Of a stretch of 21,710 nucleotides of DNA, positions 7,977 through 15,673 are shown piece after piece (position 1 is the stretch's first letter; each line of letters begins with the position of its first letter). Both the position numbers and the translations under genes were made by a program. The notes beneath the pieces are model-generated. The model had not been told where the DNA came from. It searched no databases and saw only the letters and a program-made list of their open reading frames with translations. Source of the stretch: a virus; the IMG/VR virus record IMGVR_UViG_3300030061_000782, positions 1 to 21,710 of that record. The stretch is one strand, 5' to 3'.

Positions 7977-8177
7977 ATGGCTAAAGATAAAAGATCTACA
8001 TTTCAAAAAGTAAAAGATTATGGTGGAGGAATTCCATATAAAGTAGGGATGGGCACTGCAAATACACTAACTGGAATTGAATTATTTAGATACTTAATGG
8101 GTATGAAAAAAGGTGGTCGTGTTGGCTGCGGTGTCGCTAAACGTGGATTTGGTAAAGCAATGAAGAGGAAAAGATGA
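7977..8177 (+). CDS. small basic virion-module protein (66 aa)
   Basis: A 66-residue, highly basic protein. It begins MAKDKRSTFQKVKDYGGGIP, has one moderately hydrophobic stretch (GMGTANTLTGIELFRYLMG, about 24-42), and ends KKGGRVGCGVAKRGFGKAMKRKR. The GVAKRGFGKA...KR ending recurs in short proteins of uncultured marine phages and could bind nucleic acid. It has the strongest ribosome-binding site in the window, AAGGAGG at 7966-7972 four bases before the ATG, suggesting high expression. The stop overlaps the next start as ATGA. Function unknown. Confidence 0.75.
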   Translation: MAKDKRSTFQKVKDYGGGIPYKVGMGTANTLTGIELFRYLMGMKKGGRVGCGVAKRGFGKAMKRKR

Positions 8178-9442
8178 GACCATTAAATAGACCAATGTTT
8201 AAATACGGTGGTCCTATTAAAGAAGGGATCATGGACGGAATGCAAGATAGAACTATTGCAGGTGGTAATCAGGTAGGTACCCCTATGGGTAATAGAACAG
8301 GTTTTGCAGATCCAAGAAAATCTATAATAAAAGGGGTTGCTACTAGAACACCCGGACTTTCATCATTAATAGAAAAAGGTAGAGGTATCATACCTAGAAT
8401 ATTTGAAAAAATTAAACCAACATTTAGAATGCAACCAGGTCAAGTCACAGGTGGAACTACTGGAACTAGACAAAAATATATATCTCAAACAATGCCTAAA
8501 GTTCCTTTCATGGAAAGAGCAGGAGCGTTTGTAAAAGAGAATCCATACTTTACTGGATCTGTTGGTATAGGTGGTACAACTAGTGGTTTAATCCCAGATA
8601 TAGTTACTGGTGGAGCAGGTTTACTTAAAAAAGGTGTTCTTCAGGCAGCGGATCTTTTAGTAGATGACGATATATTTGATCAAGATAAATATTTTGCAGA
8701 TAAAAAATTAATAGAATTAAATAAACAAAAACAAAAATTAAAAAAGAAACTCAAAGAAAAAGATAAAAATACTGTAGACACCGTTAAAAAAATAGATAGA
8801 GACAAAGAAATACAAGCTAACAGAGAAAGGTATTACAAAATTTTAGGCATAGATAAAATGAAAAAAGATTCTATCTATGATTCATTAATAGATGCTAGTA
8901 AGATTGTAACTGAAGAGGGTGGAGATCTTAAAGGTTCTATTAAATCAGGAACTTTACAAACAAAACTTATAGATGCAATATCTAAAAACCTAGATAAATC
9001 TGCTGATATTAAACGACAGATAGATTCTGCTATTGTTAAAGGTGAAATAGACAAAGATGTTAATAGAGAGAAAAATACATTAGACAAATTAGTAAAAGAA
9101 AAACAATTAAAAGTATTAGATAACCAATTAAAAGGTGGATCATTAGAAGAAGTATTAGCCAATTTACAAAGTAAACAAGGTATAGTGCCAGAAGGTCCAG
9201 AACTAGCAGCATTAGCTATACGAAAAGATATAGAGATACCTACAGGACATACACTTAACACTAAAGATGTAAATACTTTCTTAAAAGACAACCCAACTCT
9301 AACTGTTGTAGATTATCTCAACGATCAAAATCTTAAATTACAACAAGCAGGAAAAGGTAGTTTAACTGCGGGTAATTACGTTGTAGGTAAAAATATTCTT
9401 GAGGTTGGTGAAGACGGAACAGTTACGGATATTATAGTATAG
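8174..9442 (+). CDS. predicted virion protein with YGGPIKEGIM motif and coiled coil
   Basis: A 422-residue protein. The N-terminus carries FKYGGPIKEGIMDGMQ (9-24), a linear motif I associate with virion-region proteins of pelagic phages and which resembles residues 315-328 of the 423-residue protein upstream. Residues about 125-160 are hydrophobic and glycine-rich. A very lysine-rich helix with coiled-coil character follows (about 172-215), then alternating charged helices to about 330 and a smaller globular end (TLTVVDYLNDQNLKLQQAG). No enzyme motif is visible. It starts at an ATGA overlap with SD AAGAGGAAA, and its stop is 8 nt before the next ATG. A scaffold, ejection or internal virion role is inferred from location. 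Confidence 0.8.
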   Translation: MRPLNRPMFKYGGPIKEGIMDGMQDRTIAGGNQVGTPMGNRTGFADPRKSIIKGVATRTPGLSSLIEKGRGIIPRIFEKIKPTFRMQPGQVTGGTTGTRQKYISQTMPKVPFMERAGAFVKENPYFTGSVGIGGTTSGLIPDIVTGGAGLLKKGVLQAADLLVDDDIFDQDKYFADKKLIELNKQKQKLKKKLKEKDKNTVDTVKKIDRDKEIQANRERYYKILGIDKMKKDSIYDSLIDASKIVTEEGGDLKGSIKSGTLQTKLIDAISKNLDKSADIKRQIDSAIVKGEIDKDVNREKNTLDKLVKEKQLKVLDNQLKGGSLEEVLANLQSKQGIVPEGPELAALAIRKDIEIPTGHTLNTKDVNTFLKDNPTLTVVDYLNDQNLKLQQAGKGSLTAGNYVVGKNILEVGEDGTVTDIIV

Positions 9443-9450
9443 GAGTATAA

Positions 9451-12400
9451 ATGGCACTCCCATCAGATTTAAATCCACTCTCTTACAGCAAAAACAATAA
9501 AGTAGGCACGATAGAATCAGTGTTATCTGGTGTTGCATCTGGTCTTATTGGTATACCAAAAGGTTTCTTTTCTTTAGGTGCAACTCTTATAGATCTTGGG
9601 GCAGGCACAAGATACGCAGCAGAAGTAGAAGATTTTTTTGATAACCTTACAGAGTTTGATGAGAAAGCAGAAGCTACAGCTGCCGGTAAAATTACAGAAG
9701 CATTAGTAAATATAGGTATCCCTGCGGTACGTGGTATGAAACTTGGTGCACAGCTTGCAGACGATGCAATGCGTGCGAGTAGAAATAATAAATATTTTAA
9801 AACAACAAATCCTAATCTTGCAAAAGGTATAGATAAAGCTGCAGAATTAAATGCTAAAGGTAAAACAAATAAATTTATTGCAGGTGCTTTAGGTGGTGGT
9901 GTTGCCGAAGCTGTATTTGTTGGCGATGTAGAACAAATAGGTACGTTTGGAGATTTTATAGGTGGGCCAACAAAAGTAGATAGATCAACTGATGATGACC
10001 CTACAAGAGAATTATTAAATAGAGTTAAGTTTGGTGTAGAAGGTGCACTATTTACAGGTGTCATAGGTGGTGCAGGTAAAGTTGTTAAAAGATTAACTGA
10101 TCGAAACAAACAATTAGATGTAGCAAATTCTAAACTAGATGCATTTATCGATAAAATTGCATCAGGGTTCAGGGCACGTAGCGGTAAGACTCAAGAATTT
10201 TTTGATATAGAAAGAACTTCTGTAGGAGAAAGAGCATCTGATGCTGCTCGTGCTAGAAATGTATCTAGAGAATTAGACCAAGCAATAGATAAAATATTTC
10301 CGCCTATTCGAACTGTATTAAATCAAGGAGAAGCTGCAAAAAGAAAACAAATGTTAACAAAAATAAATGATTTGTTATTATCCGGTAAAGCAGAATTAGA
10401 TGACACTGGTGTTGCAACATTTGGTAAATTAGATTTAGAAAAACAAGAAGCTTTTCTTAAAGAATTAAAAGATATGGGTGTAGATGATCAAGTTGGTGTG
10501 GATATTCTTTTTAATTTAGGGACAATAAGAACTAGATGGTCTGATCTATTTTCTAAATTAGGGAGATCATTAGGTCAAAATGAAATAAAAGAATTTAAAA
10601 GTTTATTTGGTAATAAGTTTAAAAACTACATTGGATCTACGTACGACATATTTCAAAATCAAAGTATCTTTCCATGGGTAAGATACAAACCAGCTAAAGA
10701 AGCAATAGACGAAGCAAAAGAAGTTTTTAAATCTAGTGCAAAAGAAGCTGGTGAAGAGATGACAGATCTTCAAGCAGAGCAAGCTGTAACAAGAGTATTA
10801 AAAACTGCAAGACTACCAAAAGGTATTAGAATGGATAAACCATCTGATGCTATCTTTGAAGTGCCTGCATTTTTTGTAAACAGAACTACATTGGATGAAG
10901 TTGTAACGGCTAGAGGATCAGCATTGGTATCTGCTGGCGCAATTAAAGAAGCAGATAGAAAAGTGTTTGAAAAACTTTTAGGAAAGCAACAAAATCCTAT
11001 GCAAACAATACTAGGTGGTACAGCTAAACTATCTATGATTACGAGAAGAAATTTATTTTTTCAAGACCTTATAAAAAAGTCAAAAGAATTAAAAGCAGCA
11101 GGGCAAAAACCTTTGTTTGCAGAAACTGCAGATGAAGCAAGATTATTATTTGGTGATGACTATCAACAGATAAGAATTGATCAGGCTAAGACACTTAGCG
11201 TTGCAGCTAAAGGGGGTTCTGTAAATCCACTTAATGAATTATACGCGCCAAAAGGTGTAGCAGAAGCATTAGAAGGTACATCTCTTTCTTTTGATAAAGC
11301 AGGTATGTTAGGTCAATTATATCAAAGTCTTATATTATATCCAAAAGGTTTATCACAGATAGCAAAAACAATTTTGTCACCAGTAACACATGTTAGAAAC
11401 TTTGTATCTGCTGGTGCATTTGCTACAGCAAACGGCATCATACCTGACGGTGCTGCAATCAAACAAGCGTATCAAGCTTTACAAACACCTCTTAAGGGTA
11501 CAAGACAACAAAATGATCTGTATGAAGAGTTATTAAAACTAGGTGTTGTAAACTCTAACGTAAGATTAGGAGATCTAACAAGGTTGCTTGAAGATGTAAA
11601 TTTTGGTGAGACTATGACATCAGACAAAGGTTTAAGATTATTATTAAAACCATTATCAAAATTAAAATCTGTATCACAAGATTTATACACAGCTGAAGAT
11701 GATTTTTGGAAGATAGCATCATGGGCTATGGAAAAAACAAGATTGGAAAAAGCTTTTGCAAATAAAGGCATAACCAGAGGTATGACAATTAAAAGAAATG
11801 GTGTTGATATTGTATTAGATGAACAATTTTTTAAACAAGAAGCAGCTGACATTGTAAAAAATAATATACCAAACTACGATTATGTATCTGATTTTGTAAA
11901 ATCATTAAGAAAATTGCCTATTGGAAACTTTGTATCTTTTCCGGCAGAGATAGTTAGAACAGGCACAAATATTGTAAGACGTGGTCTTAGAGAAATAAAT
12001 GAAGAATTTGTTACACCTGATGGTAAAACAATAAAACCTTTTGAAGGTATTGGGTATACGAGATTATTTGGATTTGGTACTACAGTTGCAGCTGTGCCTT
12101 ATGCAACACAAAAAGCTTTTCAAGCTATCTACGATGTGACTGATGAGGAGAGAGATGCGATTAAAAGATATGTAGCTGATTGGTCAAAAAACTCAACATT
12201 ATTACCAATAAAAAACAAAGATGGATCTTTTTCATATGTCGATTTTAGTCACGCTAATGCATACGATACATTAATTAGACCAGTTCAAACTATAATAAAC
12301 CAAGTGGCCGACGGTAGAACAGACCAGGATGGTATGATGGATGATTTTATCAGAGGTACTTTTGAATCTATGAAAGAATTTGCATCACCATTTATATCTG

Positions 12401-13290
12401 AATCTATTTGGACAGAGGCTGTAGCAGATATTGTAGGAAGAGGGGGTAGAACTAGAGATGGTTTCCAAGTGTTTAATCCTCAAGACACAGCAGGTGATAA
12501 ATCATATAAGATTATGGCCCACCTTGTAAAAGCACAAATGCCGTTTTCTTTTGAACAATTAAAAAGATTAGATAGATCTATAGAATCTGTGGATGTTATT
12601 ACAAAAGGTAAGTTTGATAAATATGGACAGACGTTTGAATTTGGTGATGAGTTTGCAGGATTGTTTGGTTTTAGATCTGTAAATGTAGATCCTGGTAGAG
12701 CAATTAATTTTAAAGTAGCTGATTATCAAAGAGGTGTTAGAGAATCTAGATCTTTGTTTACTAGAGAAGCTTTACGTGGTGGACCAATTGAACCAAGAGA
12801 AGTTGTTGATTCGTATATAAATGCAAACAGAGCTTTATTTGATGTAAGAAAAAATTTTAAAAAAGATATAGATGCGGCTAGGGTTTTAAATATAAGTAAT
12901 ACAGATTTTAGAACCGGCACTGGAAGATTATCTGGCATAGATGTTAATACTATTGATAGAAATATATTTAGACCAATAAATATTTCACCAGATATAAGAA
13001 TAGCATTTAGAGATAACGCTGCTGCGTTAGGTACAACAAGTCCATTAGATGATGCACAAAGTGCAATATCATATATTCAAAATGTAATGAGATCAATATC
13101 TTTAGAAGAACCTAACTTTCCATTTATAGAAAACCCACTATTACCTATTATGCAAGACACACCTGCAACACCAACATCATTAAATTTACCAGGTATTGAC
13201 GCAAATATAGTTAATAATCCAGGTGCAGCAGGGTCTTTTTCTAACTTGACAACTGCACAAAAACTGCAATTATTGTTTCCACAAGGATAA
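9451..13290 (+). CDS. very large putative internal virion/ejection protein (1279 aa)
   Basis: The largest protein in the window and the last of the virion module. Hydrophobic glycine-rich helices occur at about 24-52, 140-165 and 195-212. Long helical, charged regions fill much of 215-600. The segment YPKGLSQIAKTILSPVTHVRN (about 630-650), followed by a hydrophobic stretch, resembles the SPVTHxRN motif that I recall from large proteins of marine cyanophages and pelagiphages. No lysozyme, transglycosylase or polymerase signature could be identified by eye. Size, position before lysis genes and membrane-prone helices fit a giant ejected protein (a functional counterpart of T7 gp16) or a polyvalent protein. 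Start at 9451 has SD AGGAG at 9441-9445. Function is inference; the gene itself is certain. Confidence 0.85.
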   Translation: MALPSDLNPLSYSKNNKVGTIESVLSGVASGLIGIPKGFFSLGATLIDLGAGTRYAAEVEDFFDNLTEFDEKAEATAAGKITEALVNIGIPAVRGMKLGAQLADDAMRASRNNKYFKTTNPNLAKGIDKAAELNAKGKTNKFIAGALGGGVAEAVFVGDVEQIGTFGDFIGGPTKVDRSTDDDPTRELLNRVKFGVEGALFTGVIGGAGKVVKRLTDRNKQLDVANSKLDAFIDKIASGFRARSGKTQEFFDIERTSVGERASDAARARNVSRELDQAIDKIFPPIRTVLNQGEAAKRKQMLTKINDLLLSGKAELDDTGVATFGKLDLEKQEAFLKELKDMGVDDQVGVDILFNLGTIRTRWSDLFSKLGRSLGQNEIKEFKSLFGNKFKNYIGSTYDIFQNQSIFPWVRYKPAKEAIDEAKEVFKSSAKEAGEEMTDLQAEQAVTRVLKTARLPKGIRMDKPSDAIFEVPAFFVNRTTLDEVVTARGSALVSAGAIKEADRKVFEKLLGKQQNPMQTILGGTAKLSMITRRNLFFQDLIKKSKELKAAGQKPLFAETADEARLLFGDDYQQIRIDQAKTLSVAAKGGSVNPLNELYAPKGVAEALEGTSLSFDKAGMLGQLYQSLILYPKGLSQIAKTILSPVTHVRNFVSAGAFATANGIIPDGAAIKQAYQALQTPLKGTRQQNDLYEELLKLGVVNSNVRLGDLTRLLEDVNFGETMTSDKGLRLLLKPLSKLKSVSQDLYTAEDDFWKIASWAMEKTRLEKAFANKGITRGMTIKRNGVDIVLDEQFFKQEAADIVKNNIPNYDYVSDFVKSLRKLPIGNFVSFPAEIVRTGTNIVRRGLREINEEFVTPDGKTIKPFEGIGYTRLFGFGTTVAAVPYATQKAFQAIYDVTDEERDAIKRYVADWSKNSTLLPIKNKDGSFSYVDFSHANAYDTLIRPVQTIINQVADGRTDQDGMMDDFIRGTFESMKEFASPFISESIWTEAVADIVGRGGRTRDGFQVFNPQDTAGDKSYKIMAHLVKAQMPFSFEQLKRLDRSIESVDVITKGKFDKYGQTFEFGDEFAGLFGFRSVNVDPGRAINFKVADYQRGVRESRSLFTREALRGGPIEPREVVDSYINANRALFDVRKNFKKDIDAARVLNISNTDFRTGTGRLSGIDVNTIDRNIFRPINISPDIRIAFRDNAAALGTTSPLDDAQSAISYIQNVMRSISLEEPNFPFIENPLLPIMQDTPATPTSLNLPGIDANIVNNPGAAGSFSNLTTAQKLQLLFPQG

Positions 13291-13294
13291 TATT

Positions 13295-13474
13295 ATGGCT
13301 AAGAGATCAGCATTACAAAAAATAGAAGCGCATGAAAAACTTTGTAGAATCATGCAGAAGCAAACGTTCGAACAAATAAAAGAAATGAGAGAACGTATTA
13401 AAAGAATTGAATACATGATTGTAGCTGGAATGGGATCAATAATTCTAGCTTTACTCATGAATTATATGAAATAA
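13295..13474 (+). CDS. small coiled-coil membrane protein, holin/XhlA-like candidate
   Basis: A 59-residue protein with SD AAGGATAA four nt after the stop region of the giant virion gene. Residues 8-40 form a charged helix with heptad-like spacing (KIEAHEKLCRIMQKQTFEQI then KEMRERIKRIEY). Residues 41-57 form one hydrophobic helix (MIVAGMGSIILALLMNY). This coiled coil plus C-terminal transmembrane layout matches the XhlA-type holin-accessory proteins. The position, two genes before a peptidoglycan peptidase, supports a lysis role. The stop overlaps the next start (TAATG). It could alternatively be a spanin-like or antiholin component. Confidence 0.65.
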   Translation: MAKRSALQKIEAHEKLCRIMQKQTFEQIKEMRERIKRIEYMIVAGMGSIILALLMNYMK

Positions 13475-13638
13475 TGACAGCTGGTTTTGGTATAGGTATG
13501 TTTATTTACAGCATGAGCTGTTTATTAATTGGTGCTGCAATTGCATATTACATAATAAATAGAGTTAAAAAAACTCCACAACAAATTGAACAAGAAGAAA
13601 ACGAGAGATATTTAAGAGAACTACAGGGGAAACTATAA
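13474..13638 (+). CDS. small membrane protein, holin or spanin candidate
   Basis: A 54-residue protein. An N-terminal transmembrane helix (about residues 5-28, with GFGIGMFIYSMSCLLIGAAI) is followed by a basic junction NRVKKT and a charged helical tail (QQIEQEENERYLRELQGKL). No Shine-Dalgarno is visible, and the ATG shares one base with the preceding stop, so it probably depends on translational coupling. The stop in turn shares a base with the ATG of the M15 peptidase. One transmembrane segment plus a helical soluble tail could be a holin or an i-spanin; the tail is short for a spanin. Topology could be tested with a predictor. Confidence 0.62.
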   Translation: MTAGFGIGMFIYSMSCLLIGAAIAYYIINRVKKTPQQIEQEENERYLRELQGKL

Positions 13639-14117
13639 TGGATCTTACACGTAACTTCACTCTCTCAGAGCTTATTAAAAGCGACACTGCTGTACGTAGG
13701 GGCATTAATAATAACCCTAACGCAGAACAAATAGAAAAATTAAAGGTATTGTGTGAAAAAATTTTACAGCCAGTACGTGATCACTTCGGTAGAGTTAAGG
13801 TCACGAGCGGATTCCGAAGCCCAGAGTTATGTGTTGCTATCGGCAGCAGTTTAAATTCGCAGCACTCGCGTGCGGAAGCGGCGGACTTCGAAGTAATAGG
13901 TGTGGATAATTGTGAGCTTGCTGATTGGATATATAGAGAGCTAGAATGGGATCAATTGATCCTCGAGTTCTACACTCCCGGCGAACCCAACTCGGGCTGG
14001 ATACACTGTAGCGTAACAGAAGGTATGCCTAGAAAACAATTTTTGCATGCGTACAGATCAGAAGGTAAGACAAAATACAAACCTATATTAGGTAAAGCAA
14101 AAGATTTATTTGTTTAG
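13638..14117 (+). CDS. M15-family peptidase, putative endolysin
   Basis: A 159-residue protein of the Peptidase M15 (M15_3-like) family, which cleaves peptide cross-links in peptidoglycan. FTLSEL at 7-12, VTSGFRSPE at 55-63, and the zinc-binding SQHSRAEAADF give H76 and D83. WIHCSV supplies the third ligand, H123. The expected SGFRS...SxHxxxxAxDF...WxH order is complete, and the length is usual for single-domain phage lysins. No signal peptide is visible, so release would need a holin, fitting the two small membrane proteins just upstream. SD AGGGGAAA precedes the start. Bases about 13801-14040 are clearly richer in GC than the flanks and use codons such as GCG, AGC and GGC rare elsewhere. 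Confidence 0.88.
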   Translation: MDLTRNFTLSELIKSDTAVRRGINNNPNAEQIEKLKVLCEKILQPVRDHFGRVKVTSGFRSPELCVAIGSSLNSQHSRAEAADFEVIGVDNCELADWIYRELEWDQLILEFYTPGEPNSGWIHCSVTEGMPRKQFLHAYRSEGKTKYKPILGKAKDLFV

Positions 14118-14191
14118 AAATACCAAAGTAAACATAGAACAAGACTAATCCATAATCCAAATCTTATAACGACACCAGGTCTTAAATCCAT
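14114..14191 (-). CDS. possible 25-codon membrane micro-ORF
   Basis: On the minus strand, an ATG at 14191-14189 opens a 25-residue frame ending at TAA 14114. The peptide begins MDLRPGVVIRFG and continues LWISLVLCLLWYF, a single uninterrupted hydrophobic helix after two arginines. It would insert with the N-terminus inside. It lies within and beyond the 3' end of the SNF2 helicase gene, in another frame, and is preceded by GGAGAGGAG ending eight bases before the ATG. The stop overlaps the stop of the M15 peptidase on the other strand by 4 nt. It fills the otherwise empty 64-nt gap between convergent genes. Too short for statistical support on its own; no family recognised. Confidence 0.45.
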   Translation of the reverse strand: MDLRPGVVIRFGLWISLVLCLLWYF

Positions 14192-15615
14192 TCTTTTAAC
14201 TCCTCTCCCATTATTTGGGTAGCTATGTCTACTTTTTTACGTAGAGCTTTTACAATACGTGTGTCTACAGTATTTTCACATATAATATCAATATAAGTCA
14301 TAGGTTTTTCTTGCCCTATACGATCTATTCTAGCTTCTGATTGCTGTCTTTTCTCTAAATCATAACCATTAGAGTAATATACCATTGTGCTAGCCGCTGT
14401 AAGGGTAATACCATAACCACCAGTCTGTGTAGTTCCTACAAAAAACCGGACTCCAGAATTAGGGTCCTGAAATTTTTTAATATTCTCTTGTCTATCTTCT
14501 TGTGGTGTAAGACCATAATAATCTACGAATGTGCCCTCTCCATACTCTTTAGATAATGCATTTATAATATTATGTACATCTCTTTGAAACTGGGCCCAGA
14601 TAACAACTTTACCCTCTACTTCATACAATAGATCTAACAGCTCACCAATTCTATTGTTAGGCATTTCTTGTATTGTGCCGTCATCAGCTGTAAAATGACC
14701 ACAAGTTATTTGTTGTAGTCTCATTAACTGAGTTAACACCGTGGCTGTAGACATCATTTTGCCATTCATTTGAGCATGAGCTAACTTTTGCATTTGTAAG
14801 TAAGCTTTAGTTTGTTCTTCAGTCAACATAACTTCTCTCTTCATAAATGTTTTCTTAGGTAAATCTAAACATTCATCTTTTAATACACGATAAGAAAATG
14901 CTTTTAATTTTTCTGACAGCTCATCTAAATTTCTATAACCAACCACAATCTGTACAGACCTACCACTGAAGTTTGCTGTTCTCATAACAGCATATCTAGT
15001 TCTAAATGCATAATAAGAATTAAAACCTAATAACTCATCTTCTAAAAATTCACACTGTTTGTATAAATCTAATGGTGATTTAGTTACAGGCGAACCTGTT
15101 AGTATTCTTCTGTAAGTTGCAAGTTTACCAATACCTACAATATTTTTTGTACGTTTTGCACTTGGGTTTTTTATTGTAGTAGACTCATCGATAGCCATTA
15201 ATGTTCTATGAGAGTTTAAAAATTTTTCTGCAAACGCTACACCTTTTTTAGTAGATAAAGATTCTACATTCATAACAAGTATATGCAGGTCTTCACCTGT
15301 TTCAAATAAAGTATCTAATTTTTTTTGTTGTTTTGCATTAATTAATGACTGCCACAAAACACTTTTATGTTCTATGTGATCAACTATATGTGTGGGTATC
15401 TCGCCTTCATACCAGTTTTTTACTACACCCTTTGGTGCCACAATTAGAACACCATTGATCTTACCATTGTCATAAAGCATAGATATATTATCTATTAATA
15501 CTTTAGATTTACCTGTACCCATCTCCATAAAGTATGCAAAGAAAGGTCTTTCCCATGACATTTCTAACGCCTTCAATTGATGCGCGTATGGCTTAGTCTT
15601 AAATTTATAATTCAT
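14182..15615 (-). CDS. SNF2-family DEAD/DEAH-like helicase
   Basis: A 477-residue superfamily 2 ATPase on the opposite strand to the main phage operons. Motifs in order: HQ at 12-13 (Q-motif region), Walker A MGTGKSK (32-38), VAPKGVVKNW (59-68), Walker B AIDEST (141-146, DEST in place of DEAH), LTGSPVTKSPLDLY (172-185), VVIWAQF (337-343), FFVGTTQTGGYGITLTAAS (391-409) and motif VI QSEARIDRIGQ (425-435). This set is diagnostic of Snf2-type translocases as found in many siphovirus and marine phage genomes. It probably moves on duplex DNA or remodels protein-DNA complexes in replication or recombination. It has no added nuclease domain. The ATG at 15615 follows a minus-strand sigma70-like promoter. 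Confidence 0.93.
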   Translation of the reverse strand: MNYKFKTKPYAHQLKALEMSWERPFFAYFMEMGTGKSKVLIDNISMLYDNGKINGVLIVAPKGVVKNWYEGEIPTHIVDHIEHKSVLWQSLINAKQQKKLDTLFETGEDLHILVMNVESLSTKKGVAFAEKFLNSHRTLMAIDESTTIKNPSAKRTKNIVGIGKLATYRRILTGSPVTKSPLDLYKQCEFLEDELLGFNSYYAFRTRYAVMRTANFSGRSVQIVVGYRNLDELSEKLKAFSYRVLKDECLDLPKKTFMKREVMLTEEQTKAYLQMQKLAHAQMNGKMMSTATVLTQLMRLQQITCGHFTADDGTIQEMPNNRIGELLDLLYEVEGKVVIWAQFQRDVHNIINALSKEYGEGTFVDYYGLTPQEDRQENIKKFQDPNSGVRFFVGTTQTGGYGITLTAASTMVYYSNGYDLEKRQQSEARIDRIGQEKPMTYIDIICENTVDTRIVKALRKKVDIATQIMGEELKEWI

Positions 15616-15634
15616 AATTTTTATTCTTTCTGTA

Positions 15635-15664
15635 TTGACATTTGTATATAGGACGTTATATGAT
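15635..15664 (+). promoter_or_regulatory. sigma70-like promoter for the replication operon
   Basis: A perfect -35 TTGACA lies at 15635-15640. The best -10 is TATGAT at 15659-15664 (5 of 6 to TATAAT, 18-bp spacer); TATATG at 15657-15662 (16-bp spacer) is an alternative. Transcription would start near 15670-15671, only two or three bases before the ATG at 15673, giving a nearly leaderless message. The promoter interlocks with a minus-strand promoter. Seen directly in sequence; activity is inferred. Confidence 0.6.
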
Positions 15665-15673
15665 ATTTGTCAA
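15645..15673 (-). promoter_or_regulatory. sigma70-like promoter for the minus-strand helicase
   Basis: Read on the minus strand, TTGACA (15673-15668) is followed by a 17-bp spacer and TATATA (15650-15645). Transcription would begin near 15638, leaving about 23 nt before the helicase ATG at 15615 with only a weak AGAAAGAA ribosome site. Its -35 hexamer covers the start codon region of the rightward gene, and its -10 lies inside the spacer of the rightward promoter. Confidence 0.6.

Noticed and set aside
8875-9291. Minus-strand open frame of about 138 codons
   Set aside because: Serine-rich shadow of the lysine/aspartate-rich plus gene at 8174-9442, with no motif.
9483-10109. Minus-strand open frame of about 208 codons opposite the giant virion gene
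   Set aside because: It lies wholly inside a strong plus-strand gene, its residues are a serine/proline/alanine-rich mirror of Gly/Asp/Lys-rich codons, and it has no recognisable domain.
14112-14133. GTTTA...TAAAC inverted repeat between convergent genes, as a terminator
   Set aside because: Only five AT-rich pairs with a 12-nt loop and no T run; too weak to call.
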